A stretch of 25,530 bases of DNA from Hyaloperonospora brassicae (GCA_947650285.1 CANTFL010000566.1:1-25530); one strand, 5' to 3'; positions 8,960 to 16,515 are shown, counted from the first letter of the stretch. Translations and numbers: made by a program. Notes: generated by a model from the sequence alone, not told the origin.

Positions 8960-10135
8960 ATGAACATGTTGGATGATGAAAAGACCTTTCACGCCACGCG
9001 TGAAGGGTTTACCCATTTGAGTGACATCGAATGGAGTGCGGTAGAACGAATGAGTTCTACCTTAGGCGAGTTCGCCATTAGCGCCATGTTGGAGTCTCTA
9101 GACAGAGACCAACAACATGCCGCTATATCCAAGTTCATTTAAAATGAACTTGTCGTCGGAAGGGAGAAAGTAGCCTTGCTTCACCAGCAAGGCTCTCAAC
9201 AGGCCGAGCAGTTGAGAGAACTTGGTGCTCAACAGACAGAGCTGTTGATACAGCAGCAATTCCATGCTGCTGTGGGCGGGACGTCACATGCGCGCCGTCC
9301 CGAGGTCATGAAAGTTGACATCTCCAAGTACAGTGGAGTCTTGGAAGACTCCCTGTTACTGTGCTTTGTCGAACTCGACAGAGCCTTAAGGGCTAGTCGC
9401 GTCGAAGATGAGCAAATGAAACTCACATTTGCTCAAAACCACTTGGCAGGGCATGCCAAAACTTGGTCCCTGGGGCTCGAGAGTAGCGACCCAAATGTGT
9501 TTAGGTCGCTAGATGACTTCAAGTCCCGGCTCAGACAAACGTTTGAGCCGCCACGGGCTGAGTTCAGGGCTCGTTCAGAGCTCCTGAAACTCAAGCAGGG
9601 TAAGCGTGATGTGCACGCTTACGCACAACATATACGACTCCTTGCGAGTAGTATAACTGCTAACCCAGTCCATGAACATTCGTTGATTACGATGTTCACG
9701 CAAAGGCTCGCAGAGGGGCCCGTCAGGAGCCACCTGTTCCGCCTTGAGCTGAATACGCTGGAAGATGCGATATCAGCCGCGGAACAGGAAGACTTTAGCA
9801 TGAGACAGGCTCATGCTAGCTCAAACTCTTATCGTCCGCCGAGACGACAAGAGATCGGAAGTCCAGAACCAATGGACCTCTGCTATGTTGAGAGCGAGAG
9901 ACCTCTATCTACAAACAACGAGCGATTGCAGAAGTGCAATCGCTGTCAGAAGTTAGGGCACTACGCATACGAGTGTAGCGCTCCACGCCCAGTACCAAAC
10001 AGTACTGAGCGAAATGGACGACAATTTGCCAGAAAGAGCAATGGGCGTGGATCCAGCGCTGTTGCAAAGCCGCAACAGCTGAGACGGACCATCAAAAAAA
10101 TGCTACAGGTCAGTAGGGGTGGAGCGCCCTACTGA
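8960..10135 (+). CDS. gag: Gypsy Gag (capsid/nucleocapsid), one in-frame stop
   Basis: Gag assembles the virus-like particle and packages RNA. The first ATG (8960) follows the primer-binding site by 30 bp and sits inside an 11-bp hairpin. The frame runs about 60 codons, meets TAA at 9140-9142, and continues open in the same frame to 10135. Residues about 70-100 are glutamine-rich and helical (QQGSQQAEQLRELG). The middle has the retrotransposon gag pattern (HLAGHAKTW, then LDDFKSRLRQTFEPP and LLKLKQGKRDVHAYAQ). A perfect CCHC zinc knuckle, CNRCQKLGHYAYEC, lies at 9935-9976 (residues about 326-339). The C-terminus is basic. The stop is exactly in the loop of a 10-bp hairpin, so it may be a mutation or, less likely, a recoding site. 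Confidence 0.9.
10094..10100 (+). promoter_or_regulatory. A7 run at the gag-protease frame change
   Basis: Gag ends at 10135 while the protease frame is already open upstream of here, so the two overlap. The protease lies in the +1 frame relative to gag. One extra A in this run would produce exactly that change; alternatively +1 slippage, as known for Ty3, could occur nearby. The sequence alone does not decide. Confidence 0.4.
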
Positions 10136-11267
10136 TCCAGCAACCTCAAGAGAATTTGCAAATCTCTTGACGAAAGTTGCTCCAGATACACAATCATTGT
10201 GTGTCTCTGCACCTGGTGATGACGTTTCGCTCATCAACTTGAAGTTGGAAGCGACAAATGATTTGTCGCTTCGTGCCCTAGTAGACTGTGGGGCGTCGAA
10301 CAACTTTGTTCGACGCCAGTCACTAGAGGGTCGTAGGCTCAAGTTCGTTGAGCGCGACATTCCCCTCACAAGGATGACGGTGCGCCTTGCAACAGGCGCA
10401 TCGATAACCGTTGGGAAACGTGTAGCCGGAGTCCACTACACGTTAGAGGGCGAACAGTACGATGACGACTTTATCGTACTAGATCTGGATGCCAAATTTG
10501 ATGTCATCCTGGGATTACCTTGGCTCAGAAAGTACGAGCCAAGGGTGAGCTGGCAGCATCGATCCGTGAGGATGCCTGCCGCTTGTTCATCATATGGCCA
10601 TCTGATGAACATCTTGGAGCGTCCACAAGCGTGTGGATGTACTGCGAGTGAGTGCGATGGCCTCACTTGCGGTACGGTCGTTAGCACGACTGCACAAGAT
10701 CACAGTGTAGTTGATCACTACACTGTGGAGCAAGCTCCCGGCGGCTGTACAGAAGTACAGGCTGCGTCGAATGTCCACCACTCGAATAAGTCGAGTGGAC
10801 CGGGACATGGATGCATGCCTAGCGGGCAGCATCTTAGAGAAAAGAAACCGGTTGCCCACAAGCGGCAACACGGATATCCTAGGTCGACTGGAAAGTCGAC
10901 CGTAGAGGATCGGTGCCTGAATGTGGTTGCACAGCCACAGTCAGAAGACGTCGAGGGAATAAGTCCCCACGTACTTGAGGAAGGAATTCCTCAAGAGTTA
11001 CTTGCTGAGGGATCAGGCCCTCAGCAACCTGTGGAAGCAAGTTTCCAGGAAGAAACCGAGACGTTGAACGTATTGGTTAATGACGGATCAAGCGTAGGCG
11101 CTTATACGCTTCATCTGATTGTGCCTCCGAAGTCAACTTCGGAGATAACTCAATTGTCAACGCTAGAACCGAAACGGTTCTTGCGTGATCTGCGTAGTGG
11201 CAAAGTCAAGCAGATCTGTATACTCGTCACAAAGATGAGCATGAGACCGATATTCGGTCGGCAGTAG
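10095..11267 (+). CDS. Gypsy aspartic protease and linker to RT
   Basis: The protease cleaves the polyprotein in the particle. The frame overlaps gag and has no convincing start of its own, so it is probably made as a Gag fusion. The active site reads ALVDCGASNNFVRR, with D-C-G-A at 10284-10295: cysteine in place of the usual serine or threonine, which I associate with oomycete gypsy elements. Downstream are the flap-like FIVLDLDAKFDVILGLPWL and RVSWQHRSVRM. The remaining ~190 residues are a low-conservation linker rich in His, Ser and Gly, with long hairpins in its DNA. Near 11220 the meaningful reading moves by -1 into the RT frame, and this frame ends shortly after at 11267. Confidence 0.85.
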   Translation, partial: KKCYRSVGVERPTDPATSREFANLLTKVAPDTQSLCVSAPGDDVSLINLKLEATNDLSLRALVDCGASNNFVRRQSLEGRRLKFVERDIPLTRMTVRLATGASITVGKRVAGVHYTLEGEQYDDDFIVLDLDAKFDVILGLPWLRKYEPRVSWQHRSVRMPAACSSYGHLMNILERPQACGCTASECDGLTCGTVVSTTAQDHSVVDHYTVEQAPGGCTEVQAASNVHHSNKSSGPGHGCMPSGQHLREKKPVAHKRQHGYPRSTGKSTVEDRCLNVVAQPQSEDVEGISPHVLEEGIPQELLAEGSGPQQPVEASFQEETETLNVLVNDGSSVGAYTLHLIVPPKSTSEITQLSTLEPKRFLRDLRSGKVKQICILVTKMSMRPIFGRQ

Positions 11268-12121
11268 TATTTGCTGAGAACGAACGGTATCTCAGCAGCT
11301 CATCGATGGACGAAAGTGTCCTCGATGAGAAGACTCGGATTGAGCGATACACGTCTCAATCCTGGGAGTCACTTCAGGCAAATCCTTTGTATAAGGATTT
11401 GATCGAATTCAGGGATGTGTTCCCTGAATCTGTACCTTGCGAGTTGCCTAAGGACAAAGGCACTCGACACGAGATCGAGCTCAGACCGGGCTCGAAGTAC
11501 TGTGTCATGAAGCAGTGGCCACTGCCTCGTGAACAAGTACTAGCGATCGACAAGTTCTTTGCCGATCGCTTAGCAGCGGGCCATTTGAGGGAATCAACAT
11601 CCCCTCACAGCTCTCCGACCTTCTGTGTACGAAAGGCCACAGGAGGGTGGCGGATAGTGCACGCTTTCAACAAATTGAATGCTGCAACGGTACCAGCTCA
11701 GACGCCGATACCGAGGAAGGACGTAATCATAGATGGTATGTCAAAGGGTACCATCTTTTCGTCCATGGATCTGATGGATGGATTCTATCAGATCCTCATG
11801 CGTGAACGGGACATCCCGTTCACGGTAGTGAGTATTCCCAGCGGGATGCTGTGGGAGAGGCTAGTGATGCCACATGGGCTGAGCAATGCCCCTGCAACAT
11901 TCAACAGATGTGTCACGGATCTGTTGAGACCGGTGCGAGACTTCGCACCGAGTTGCTTCGACGATGTGTTCGTCCATAGCTGGGCTATGGACGGAAAGAC
12001 GGACGTTGAAGTTCACAGAACTCACGTTCGTCAGGTTCTTCAACTTATGCGCAAGTATAAGTTGTACGCCAACCTCAAGAAGTGTATATTCGCGGCTAGC
12101 GAAATACCACTTCTTGGGTGA
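11222..12121 (+). CDS. pol: Gypsy reverse transcriptase, ends at in-frame TGA
   Basis: RNA-dependent DNA polymerase of the element. The frame is open from before 11222 (KDEHETDIRSAVVFAENERY) through the ATG at 11306, so that ATG need not be the start. RT landmarks in order are HEIELRPGSKYCVMKQWPL, LRESTSPHSSPTFCVRKATG, GWRIVHAFNKLNAATVPA, SMDLMDGFYQILM and MPHGLSNAPATFNRCV. The catalytic box is CFDDVFVHS, with FDD at 11957-11965 in place of the common YxDD. It ends LYANLKKCIFAASEIPLLG then TGA (12119-12121). The same frame carries on with the RT thumb/connection and RNase H, so the TGA is a nonsense mutation of what was a longer protein. Confidence 0.92.
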   Translation, partial: TRHKDEHETDIRSAVVFAENERYLSSSSMDESVLDEKTRIERYTSQSWESLQANPLYKDLIEFRDVFPESVPCELPKDKGTRHEIELRPGSKYCVMKQWPLPREQVLAIDKFFADRLAAGHLRESTSPHSSPTFCVRKATGGWRIVHAFNKLNAATVPAQTPIPRKDVIIDGMSKGTIFSSMDLMDGFYQILMRERDIPFTVVSIPSGMLWERLVMPHGLSNAPATFNRCVTDLLRPVRDFAPSCFDDVFVHSWAMDGKTDVEVHRTHVRQVLQLMRKYKLYANLKKCIFAASEIPLLG

Positions 12122-13846
12122 AACGTGGGTAAACACGGCGTGCGCCCTGATCCCGAAAAGATCAAGGCGATCACCGACTGGCCAGTGCCAGTCGATGTCA
12201 AGGGACTAAGGAAGTTCCTTGTGCTAGCGGCGTACTTGCACAAGTACTCGCGCAACTACGCCGAGATGACTGTTCATCTTTCTTGCTTGCTCAAGAAAAA
12301 TGTCAAGTGGTCATGGAACGCTGAGTGCCAGCGTTCATTCGAAGGTATCAAGCAAAGCTTGGTGCAATCGCCGATACTAGCGTTTGCAGATCAGGACAGA
12401 CCATTTCATGTGGTCTGTGACGCCAGCGATTTCGCAATCGGCTGTGCGTTAATGCAGTTCGATGCAGATGGCGCGGAGCGCGTCATCTGTTATCAGTCGC
12501 GTCAGCTGCAATCAGCTGAGCGTAATTACCCAGTGCATGACAAGGAACTCCTTGCCATGAAGTATGCACTGGCTAAGTTCCGGGTCTATCTCTTGGGAGA
12601 TAGACCGTTTGTTGTCTATACGGACCATGCGTCATTACGCACGGCCGTAAACAGCCCACACCTCTCGCAAAGGATGGCGAGGTGGCTGTATTTCTTCGCG
12701 GAGTATAACTTCTCCGTGGAGTATAAACCAGGACGACTCAATGTCGTCGCTGATGCGCTCTCGCGCCGGCCCGATTTCGAGCCGGACGCACAAATCAACA
12801 GTGAGGATAAGCCCACTGTTGCGACACTGTCAGTCAGTCTACCGTCGTCAAGTAAACTTGACGACGTACGAAAGGCATACGCGGAAGATAAAGATCTTCT
12901 GCGATTGATGGATCATCTGGTGAATCCATCCAGTAAATCCATGAGGGATTTACCGGCTTTGTACCGATCCTCATCGGATCGGTATAGTACACGCAACGGA
13001 TTGCTGTACTATACAGCTGTTGCCGACGACACGCCTCGTGTCGTCGTACCCGCTCATCATGATTTGCGTTTGCGCATCATGTATGATTGTCTCGATGCCC
13101 CAACAGGCGGCCATCGTGGTAGAGAAAAGACTTACCTCACGGTAAGTCGTGACTTTTACTGGCCCCACCAGTATCAGTTTGTACGCAAGTACATACGTCC
13201 TTGCGAGGTTTGTCAACGAGTGAAGCCTAGTCCTTCATCCCGTGCGCCATTGCAGCCTCTGCCTGTTCCGACAGAGTGCCGGCAGTCCGTTTCAATGGAC
13301 TTCGTCTTCGGTTTTCCCGAAGACGCTCACAAGAATAATGGTATTCTTGTGTTTGTTGACCGATTCAGCAAGATGGTCCATCTTGCAGCTGTACCCGAGT
13401 CGATCAAGGCTCAAGGTTGTGCTCGTGTCTTTCTAGATACGATCTTTAGACTCCACGGGTTACCCCGTGAACTCGTATCCGACCGTGACCCTCGGTTCAC
13501 GGCGGCATTTTGGCAAACCGTGTTCCGTTCTCTTGGAACACGGTTGAAGATGTCCACTTCTGACCATCCAGAAACAGATGGTCAGACGGAACGTGCGTAC
13601 CTTGTCCTCGAAGAGATCCTTCGAGGATATGTCCACTCGTTTCCGAGTTGGACCAAATTCCTACCCATGGTGGAATTCGCCATCAATAATTCGGTGCATG
13701 CTTCAACACAGCACACACCGTTTTACGTGAATGGCCTACGCCATCCACGAGCGTCCACCCTTATAGAGTGTGACTCTTGTATAAGGGGGAGGGACTCGCT
13801 CGAGCAAAAACCGTTTTGGCTCTTGCTCATCACGTGTCGACGCTAA
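12122..13846 (+). CDS. pol: Gypsy RNase H and integrase core
   Basis: This continues the RT frame after one stop (first possible start GTG 12125; residue numbers from there). RNase H: D99 (CDASDFAIG), E141 (HDKELLAMKYAL), D167 (YTDHASL) and D210 (VADALSRRPD) are all present. Integrase zinc domain: His 312 and 330, then C360 and C363 (PCEVCQ). Catalytic core: D392 (SMDFVFGF), D453 (VSDRDPRFT) and E489 (TDGQTERA), with 35 residues between the second and third as in DDE integrases. These read as competent enzymes. The true reading leaves this frame by +1 at the G run 13785-13789, so the last ~20 residues (GRDSLEQKPFW onward) are out-of-frame and the stop at 13846 is an artefact of that change. 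Confidence 0.94.
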   Translation, partial: NVGKHGVRPDPEKIKAITDWPVPVDVKGLRKFLVLAAYLHKYSRNYAEMTVHLSCLLKKNVKWSWNAECQRSFEGIKQSLVQSPILAFADQDRPFHVVCDASDFAIGCALMQFDADGAERVICYQSRQLQSAERNYPVHDKELLAMKYALAKFRVYLLGDRPFVVYTDHASLRTAVNSPHLSQRMARWLYFFAEYNFSVEYKPGRLNVVADALSRRPDFEPDAQINSEDKPTVATLSVSLPSSSKLDDVRKAYAEDKDLLRLMDHLVNPSSKSMRDLPALYRSSSDRYSTRNGLLYYTAVADDTPRVVVPAHHDLRLRIMYDCLDAPTGGHRGREKTYLTVSRDFYWPHQYQFVRKYIRPCEVCQRVKPSPSSRAPLQPLPVPTECRQSVSMDFVFGFPEDAHKNNGILVFVDRFSKMVHLAAVPESIKAQGCARVFLDTIFRLHGLPRELVSDRDPRFTAAFWQTVFRSLGTRLKMSTSDHPETDGQTERAYLVLEEILRGYVHSFPSWTKFLPMVEFAINNSVHASTQHTPFYVNGLRHPRASTLIECDSCIRGRDSLEQKPFWLLLITCRR

Positions 13847-14594
13847 CGTCGTCACGTATGATGCCGATGTCGATCAGGTCGACATTGATGAAGAAGATCA
13901 TCTCAATAATAGTGGCGACGCTATTATTGATTCGGATGATGATGACGATGCTGTTATATTCAGCATCGTCAACGATTATGCCAGCGAGGAAGAAGACAAC
14001 CTCGCTGAAGAAGAGAGCAATCTCTTAGCAGAACGCACGAAGCGCACTGAAAGACAAAACAAAGAGTCAGCAGAGAACTTCCTGCTGACTCGAGAGGCGG
14101 TAGTTCGTTTCGTTCAGGACTCCATCGCAAATGCGGTGGACCGTCAGAAACGGAACGCAGACAAGAATGGAAGAGCAAATGTTCTTTCATTTAAGGTTAA
14201 CGACCTAGTACTACTGTCTACGGTAAACTTACCTGGACATGCAGCCACAAGTGTCGGTAGTAGTAAACTACTGCCGAAATACATTGGGCCATTTCGAGTG
14301 TTGCATCGCAAGGGCAATGCATACACACTCGAATTGCCACGTAGGATGCGCACGCATCCTACGTTTTACGTGGGGAGGCTCAGGCCGTACTGTCGGTACG
14401 AGCCTTCTTCTTCCGATGAAGATAGCCCCCACGTTCAAGAACATCCATCAAGTTCTTGCGTTCGCGCTCCAGACGATCCGTCTGGTTGCGCAGATATGAT
14501 ACCTCGGAACTCAACCGAGATATCTCCCCGCGAGCTGTCGCCAGCTCGCCGAATAGGGAGCGGACATCCCGATCGACCTGAAGCTGCGCTGTAG
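13791..14594 (+). CDS. pol: Integrase C-terminus with acidic linker and GPF module
   Basis: In the +1 frame after the G run, the protein continues with GGGTRSSKNRFGSCSSRV, then a long acidic stretch (DEED, DSDDDDDAV, EEEDNLAEEES), a helical segment (REAVVRFVQDSIANAVDRQK) and an SH3-like barrel: VNDLVLLSTVNLPGHA, YIGPFRVLHRKGNAYTLEL, then HPTFYVGRLRPY. GPF is the GPY/F integrase motif of chromoviruses, which helps strand transfer and multimerisation. The tail after about 14400 is Ser/Pro-rich and of low complexity, and is exactly where the antisense coiled-coil frame overlaps. The stop is at 14592-14594. Confidence 0.88.
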   Translation, partial: GTRSSKNRFGSCSSRVDANVVTYDADVDQVDIDEEDHLNNSGDAIIDSDDDDDAVIFSIVNDYASEEEDNLAEEESNLLAERTKRTERQNKESAENFLLTREAVVRFVQDSIANAVDRQKRNADKNGRANVLSFKVNDLVLLSTVNLPGHAATSVGSSKLLPKYIGPFRVLHRKGNAYTLELPRRMRTHPTFYVGRLRPYCRYEPSSSDEDSPHVQEHPSSSCVRAPDDPSGCADMIPRNSTEISPRELSPARRIGSGHPDRPEAAL

Positions 14595-15062
14595 CATATT
14601 CGGCGCGATCCCTCGCCCGATCAGCCTCGTGATCCTTGCGGCTCTTCTGCACGGTATCATTCAAAGCGTAGCGCCGGTCTCGCTCGTGCTTCAAGTCATC
14701 GCGCAATTCATCGATTGCGCGATCCATCTCGTAAGGGTCGAGATGGTGAACCGAATCATCTGGAGGAGTTCTTTTTCCTCCACCACATCCTTTGGTGGAT
14801 GCTCACGGTGATCAACGCTTTCTAGTGGAGCGTATCTTGAATCACCGTGACGATTCAGTATCAAGGACGAGCTACCTCGTCCAGTGGCGGGGGTATCCAC
14901 CCTCTTGGAACAGCTGGGAGCCCCGCTCTCAGCTGTTGATGGATGTTGAAGGTATCGTCCGCCAGTATGACGAGAACCATCCGATGAGTCCTGTGGCCCA
15001 TCGGTAAACGCGCGCGATAGGCGCTTGTAGACGGATTGCAAATTTACAATCGCGTCACGCAT
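14380..15062 (-). pseudogene. Continuation of the antisense ORF: coiled coil
   Basis: Two overlapping minus frames follow the 307-codon ORF. 15062-14691 starts MRDAIVNLQSVYKRLSRAF and is then Ser/Gly/His-rich, running opposite the chromodomain. Around 14770 the sensible reading shifts again, through TPPDDSVHHLDPYEMDRAID into the frame 14727-14380. That frame is an obvious long coiled coil: ELRDDLKHERDRRYALND, SRLSSEVSYLRNQTDRLER and RERKNLMDVLERGGYLHRKK. Joined by two frame changes, the antisense unit would span about 535 codons. The heptad-like pattern is hard to get by chance as the shadow of a low-complexity sense linker, so a real antisense gene, now broken, is the better reading. Confidence 0.6.
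14750..15007 (+). CDS. Chromodomain at the pol C-terminus
   Basis: The frame opens after a stop at 14747-14749 and reads SGGVLFPPPHPLVD, then FLVERILNHRDDS, SYLVQWRGYPPSWNSWEPR and DVEGIVRQYDENHP. The aromatic-rich core (Y-L-V-x-W-x-G, W-x-x-W-E-P) is a chromodomain, which in chromoviruses guides integration to marked chromatin. It is in the same frame as gag and RT but separated from the GPF module by a -1 change and stops between 14594 and 14750. The opposite strand is open through this whole stretch. Confidence 0.92.
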   Translation, partial: TESSGGVLFPPPHPLVDAHGDQRFLVERILNHRDDSVSRTSYLVQWRGYPPSWNSWEPRSQLLMDVEGIVRQYDENHPMSPVAHR

Positions 15063-15063
15063 C

Positions 15064-15987
15064 TCAGCCGAGATGTGTGCCCTTCCCCAGAGCGAAATTT
15101 AGAGAATACACATCCCTATGTGCACGCTGCGAGTTGTCAACACAACTCGCACAAGGGTCTCCCCATGTGAAGCAAGGAATGTCTGCCTCACTCGACAAAC
15201 AGTGCAACCGGTACCTAGCACCGGGTGGCGTTCGCCTTTCAAACCTGAGTCGTACTACCTCAAGTTTCTTGAGCCACCCTTCTCGTCCAAAATTCTTCAC
15301 GTTTTGGACGAATGCGTTCCACGCAGCCAAAAGCGAGGCTTTGTCACGCTTTTGGTTGCCGTTGTACCATCGATTTCTAAGAAAGACATCGAGATAAAAG
15401 TCTTCTTCAGCGCGAAAGTTCTTCGCGCTGGGATCCAAGCCGTGAAGCTCATTCGCATCGAATAAGGGTATTCGATGGTGTTGGCGTGTCTCGTGAGACA
15501 AGCCATTATTGAGCCGTTCGGGCAAACTCCACGGGTTCGACTCATCACGCTTCACAGTGGTACCCTTGTCGGTATCACGGCTCCCAGATTGACGACAGCT
15601 CACGCCATCGTCATCACACTCGTGCGAAGAGGCACGAGCCGGCGGTGGTAAGGAATAATATTCCCCACCGCCCTGATCATCGTCATCACTGCCGAACAGA
15701 CTGTGATGCAAATCACGAGTCCGTTCGATCGGTAGTGGCCTTGGCGAATACTGAGGCGTCGCCGGTGAGCGAGACGCCTCTGGAGCATTGCCCGAGTCAG
15801 ACACGTCTGACTCGCCAGCGTAGATGACCTCTACGTCGGGGTCATCATGCGCACGCGGTGAGGTTCCGCGTGCACCTGCAGCACCTGTTGCTGCAGGCGA
15901 AGAAGGAGCAGCATACGACGAATCGTCTGCCGCAGAGGCTGGCACAGCACCGGACTGTGCGGGTCTTGAGTCACCTCGCATAGACAT
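15064..15987 (-). CDS. Antisense ORF of 307 codons inside the gypsy 3' region
   Basis: Longest frame in the region and opposite to the element. The ATG (15987) is in the loop of a 9-bp hairpin. The first ~150 residues are disordered (Ala, Ser, Asp, Pro-rich; GSDDDDQGGGEYYSL). The rest looks folded: RIPLFDANELHGLDPSAKN, EEDFYLDVFLRNRWYNG, then AAWNAFVQNVKNFGREGWL and KKLEVVRLRFERR, and a cysteine cluster PCFTWGDPCASC that could bind metal. The sense strand has no ORF here: it is the 3' region between chromodomain and purine tract. I do not recognise a named family, though I recall similar unnamed oomycete proteins. After HLG the frame stops, but a -1 change continues into 15062-14380. Confidence 0.72.
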   Translation of the reverse strand: MSMRGDSRPAQSGAVPASAADDSSYAAPSSPAATGAAGARGTSPRAHDDPDVEVIYAGESDVSDSGNAPEASRSPATPQYSPRPLPIERTRDLHHSLFGSDDDDQGGGEYYSLPPPARASSHECDDDGVSCRQSGSRDTDKGTTVKRDESNPWSLPERLNNGLSHETRQHHRIPLFDANELHGLDPSAKNFRAEEDFYLDVFLRNRWYNGNQKRDKASLLAAWNAFVQNVKNFGREGWLKKLEVVRLRFERRTPPGARYRLHCLSSEADIPCFTWGDPCASCVDNSQRAHRDVYSLNFALGKGTHLG

Positions 15988-16107
15988 GTTAACTATGCGA
16001 GGTCAAGCGGAAAGTGAATGGAACGGACCTAACAAGTGCTCCCTGTCCCAATGGTGCCCAACGGGTGGCCTCCATATTTTCGATAGTCACACGGTGACAA
16101 TCTGTTA

Positions 16108-16120
16108 AGTGGGGGGGTGA
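16108..16120 (+). other. Polypurine tract
   Basis: AAGTGGGGGGGTGA directly abuts the 3' LTR start TGTAACGGGG; only two bases are not purines. It would prime plus-strand synthesis. Confidence 0.85.
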
Positions 16121-16515
16121 TGTAACGGGGCAGCCCGTTACATGGAAATTGTCACTTATAAGAGATAATGACAATAAAGAATATTATGTTGGTTGTTCTC
16201 TTGAACAATACCAGCAATAGTGGTGATATTGAAGGGTCGACCAAAGAGTCTGCTCATTGGTTGATATCTTGATGATAACAACCCACCAATCGCCGCAAGA
16301 CGCGCGCAATGAATGGTGAGTAGACGTCGTCATACATTCACTTAGATTAGTATAGTTAAGTTAAGTCAAACAGAGAGACAGTGGTGAAAGACTTAAATAT
16401 ATTAATATAACAGTTCTGCTTTTCCCTTGTCTACGCGTACTCGTTTGCCTCGTGTACGTCTGTCGGGGCACCGAAACCCTTGCGTTAAGTTCACGCAAGG
16501 ATGTGCCCCGTTACA
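16121..16515 (+). repeat. 3' LTR of the gypsy element
   Basis: Starts TGTAACGGGGC and ends GCCCCGTTACA, so its ends are perfect inverted repeats; the 5' LTR start has diverged. It shares the hairpin landmarks of the 5' LTR with some decay (GGTTGATATC now faces GATAACAACC). Downstream the sequence reads ATTAGGTCCC, which does not repeat the 5' flank. Confidence 0.93.

Larger units (their letters stand above)
8952..16002. repeat. Dense array of short perfect hairpins
   Basis: Perfect inverted repeats are spread over the whole internal region. Verified examples (left arm, right arm, arm length): 8952-8962/8965-8975, 11; 9130-9139/9143-9152, 10; 10248-10259/10261-10272, 12; 10292-10302/10307-10317, 11; 12843-12853/12856-12866, 11; 12962-12970/12976-12984, 9; 12982-12990/13006-13014, 9; 13024-13032/13038-13046, 9; 13303-13311/13317-13325, 9; 13328-13336/13343-13351, 9; 13368-13376/13378-13386, 9; 13516-13526/13535-13545, 11; 14339-14350/14353-14364, 12; 15284-15292/15302-15310, 9; 15327-15335/15347-15355, 9; 15793-15802/15805-15814, 10; 15974-15982/15994-16002, 9. 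I counted at least 50 stems of 8 bp or more. They cross all genes and both coding strands, so they are not one protein repeat. Confidence 0.92.
8524..16515 (+). mobile_element. Ty3/gypsy chromovirus, nearly full length
   Basis: About 8.0 kb. LTRs of 392 and 395 bp start TGTA(A/C)CGGGG and end CCCCGTTACA. A primer-binding site follows the 5' LTR and a purine tract precedes the 3' LTR. Between them the order is gag, protease, RT, RNase H, integrase and chromodomain, which is the order of gypsy chromoviruses. The coding part has two nonsense codons and four frame changes but otherwise keeps all catalytic residues I looked for. The flanking 5-mers (AGAAG before, ATTAG after) are not a target-site duplication, and the LTRs differ at roughly 50-60 positions by eye (about 14%). 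Both suggest that it is old or recombined. Confidence 0.95.

Noticed and set aside
10094..10100. Programmed -1 frameshift at A7
   Set aside because: The protease frame is +1, not -1, relative to gag, so ordinary -1 slippage would not reach it.
11861..12255. Minus-strand frames opposite RT
   Set aside because: Shadows of strongly conserved sense-strand polymerase motifs.
15008..16107. Envelope-like gene at the gypsy 3' end
   Set aside because: No sense-strand ORF of useful length, signal peptide or membrane segment; the long frame is on the opposite strand.
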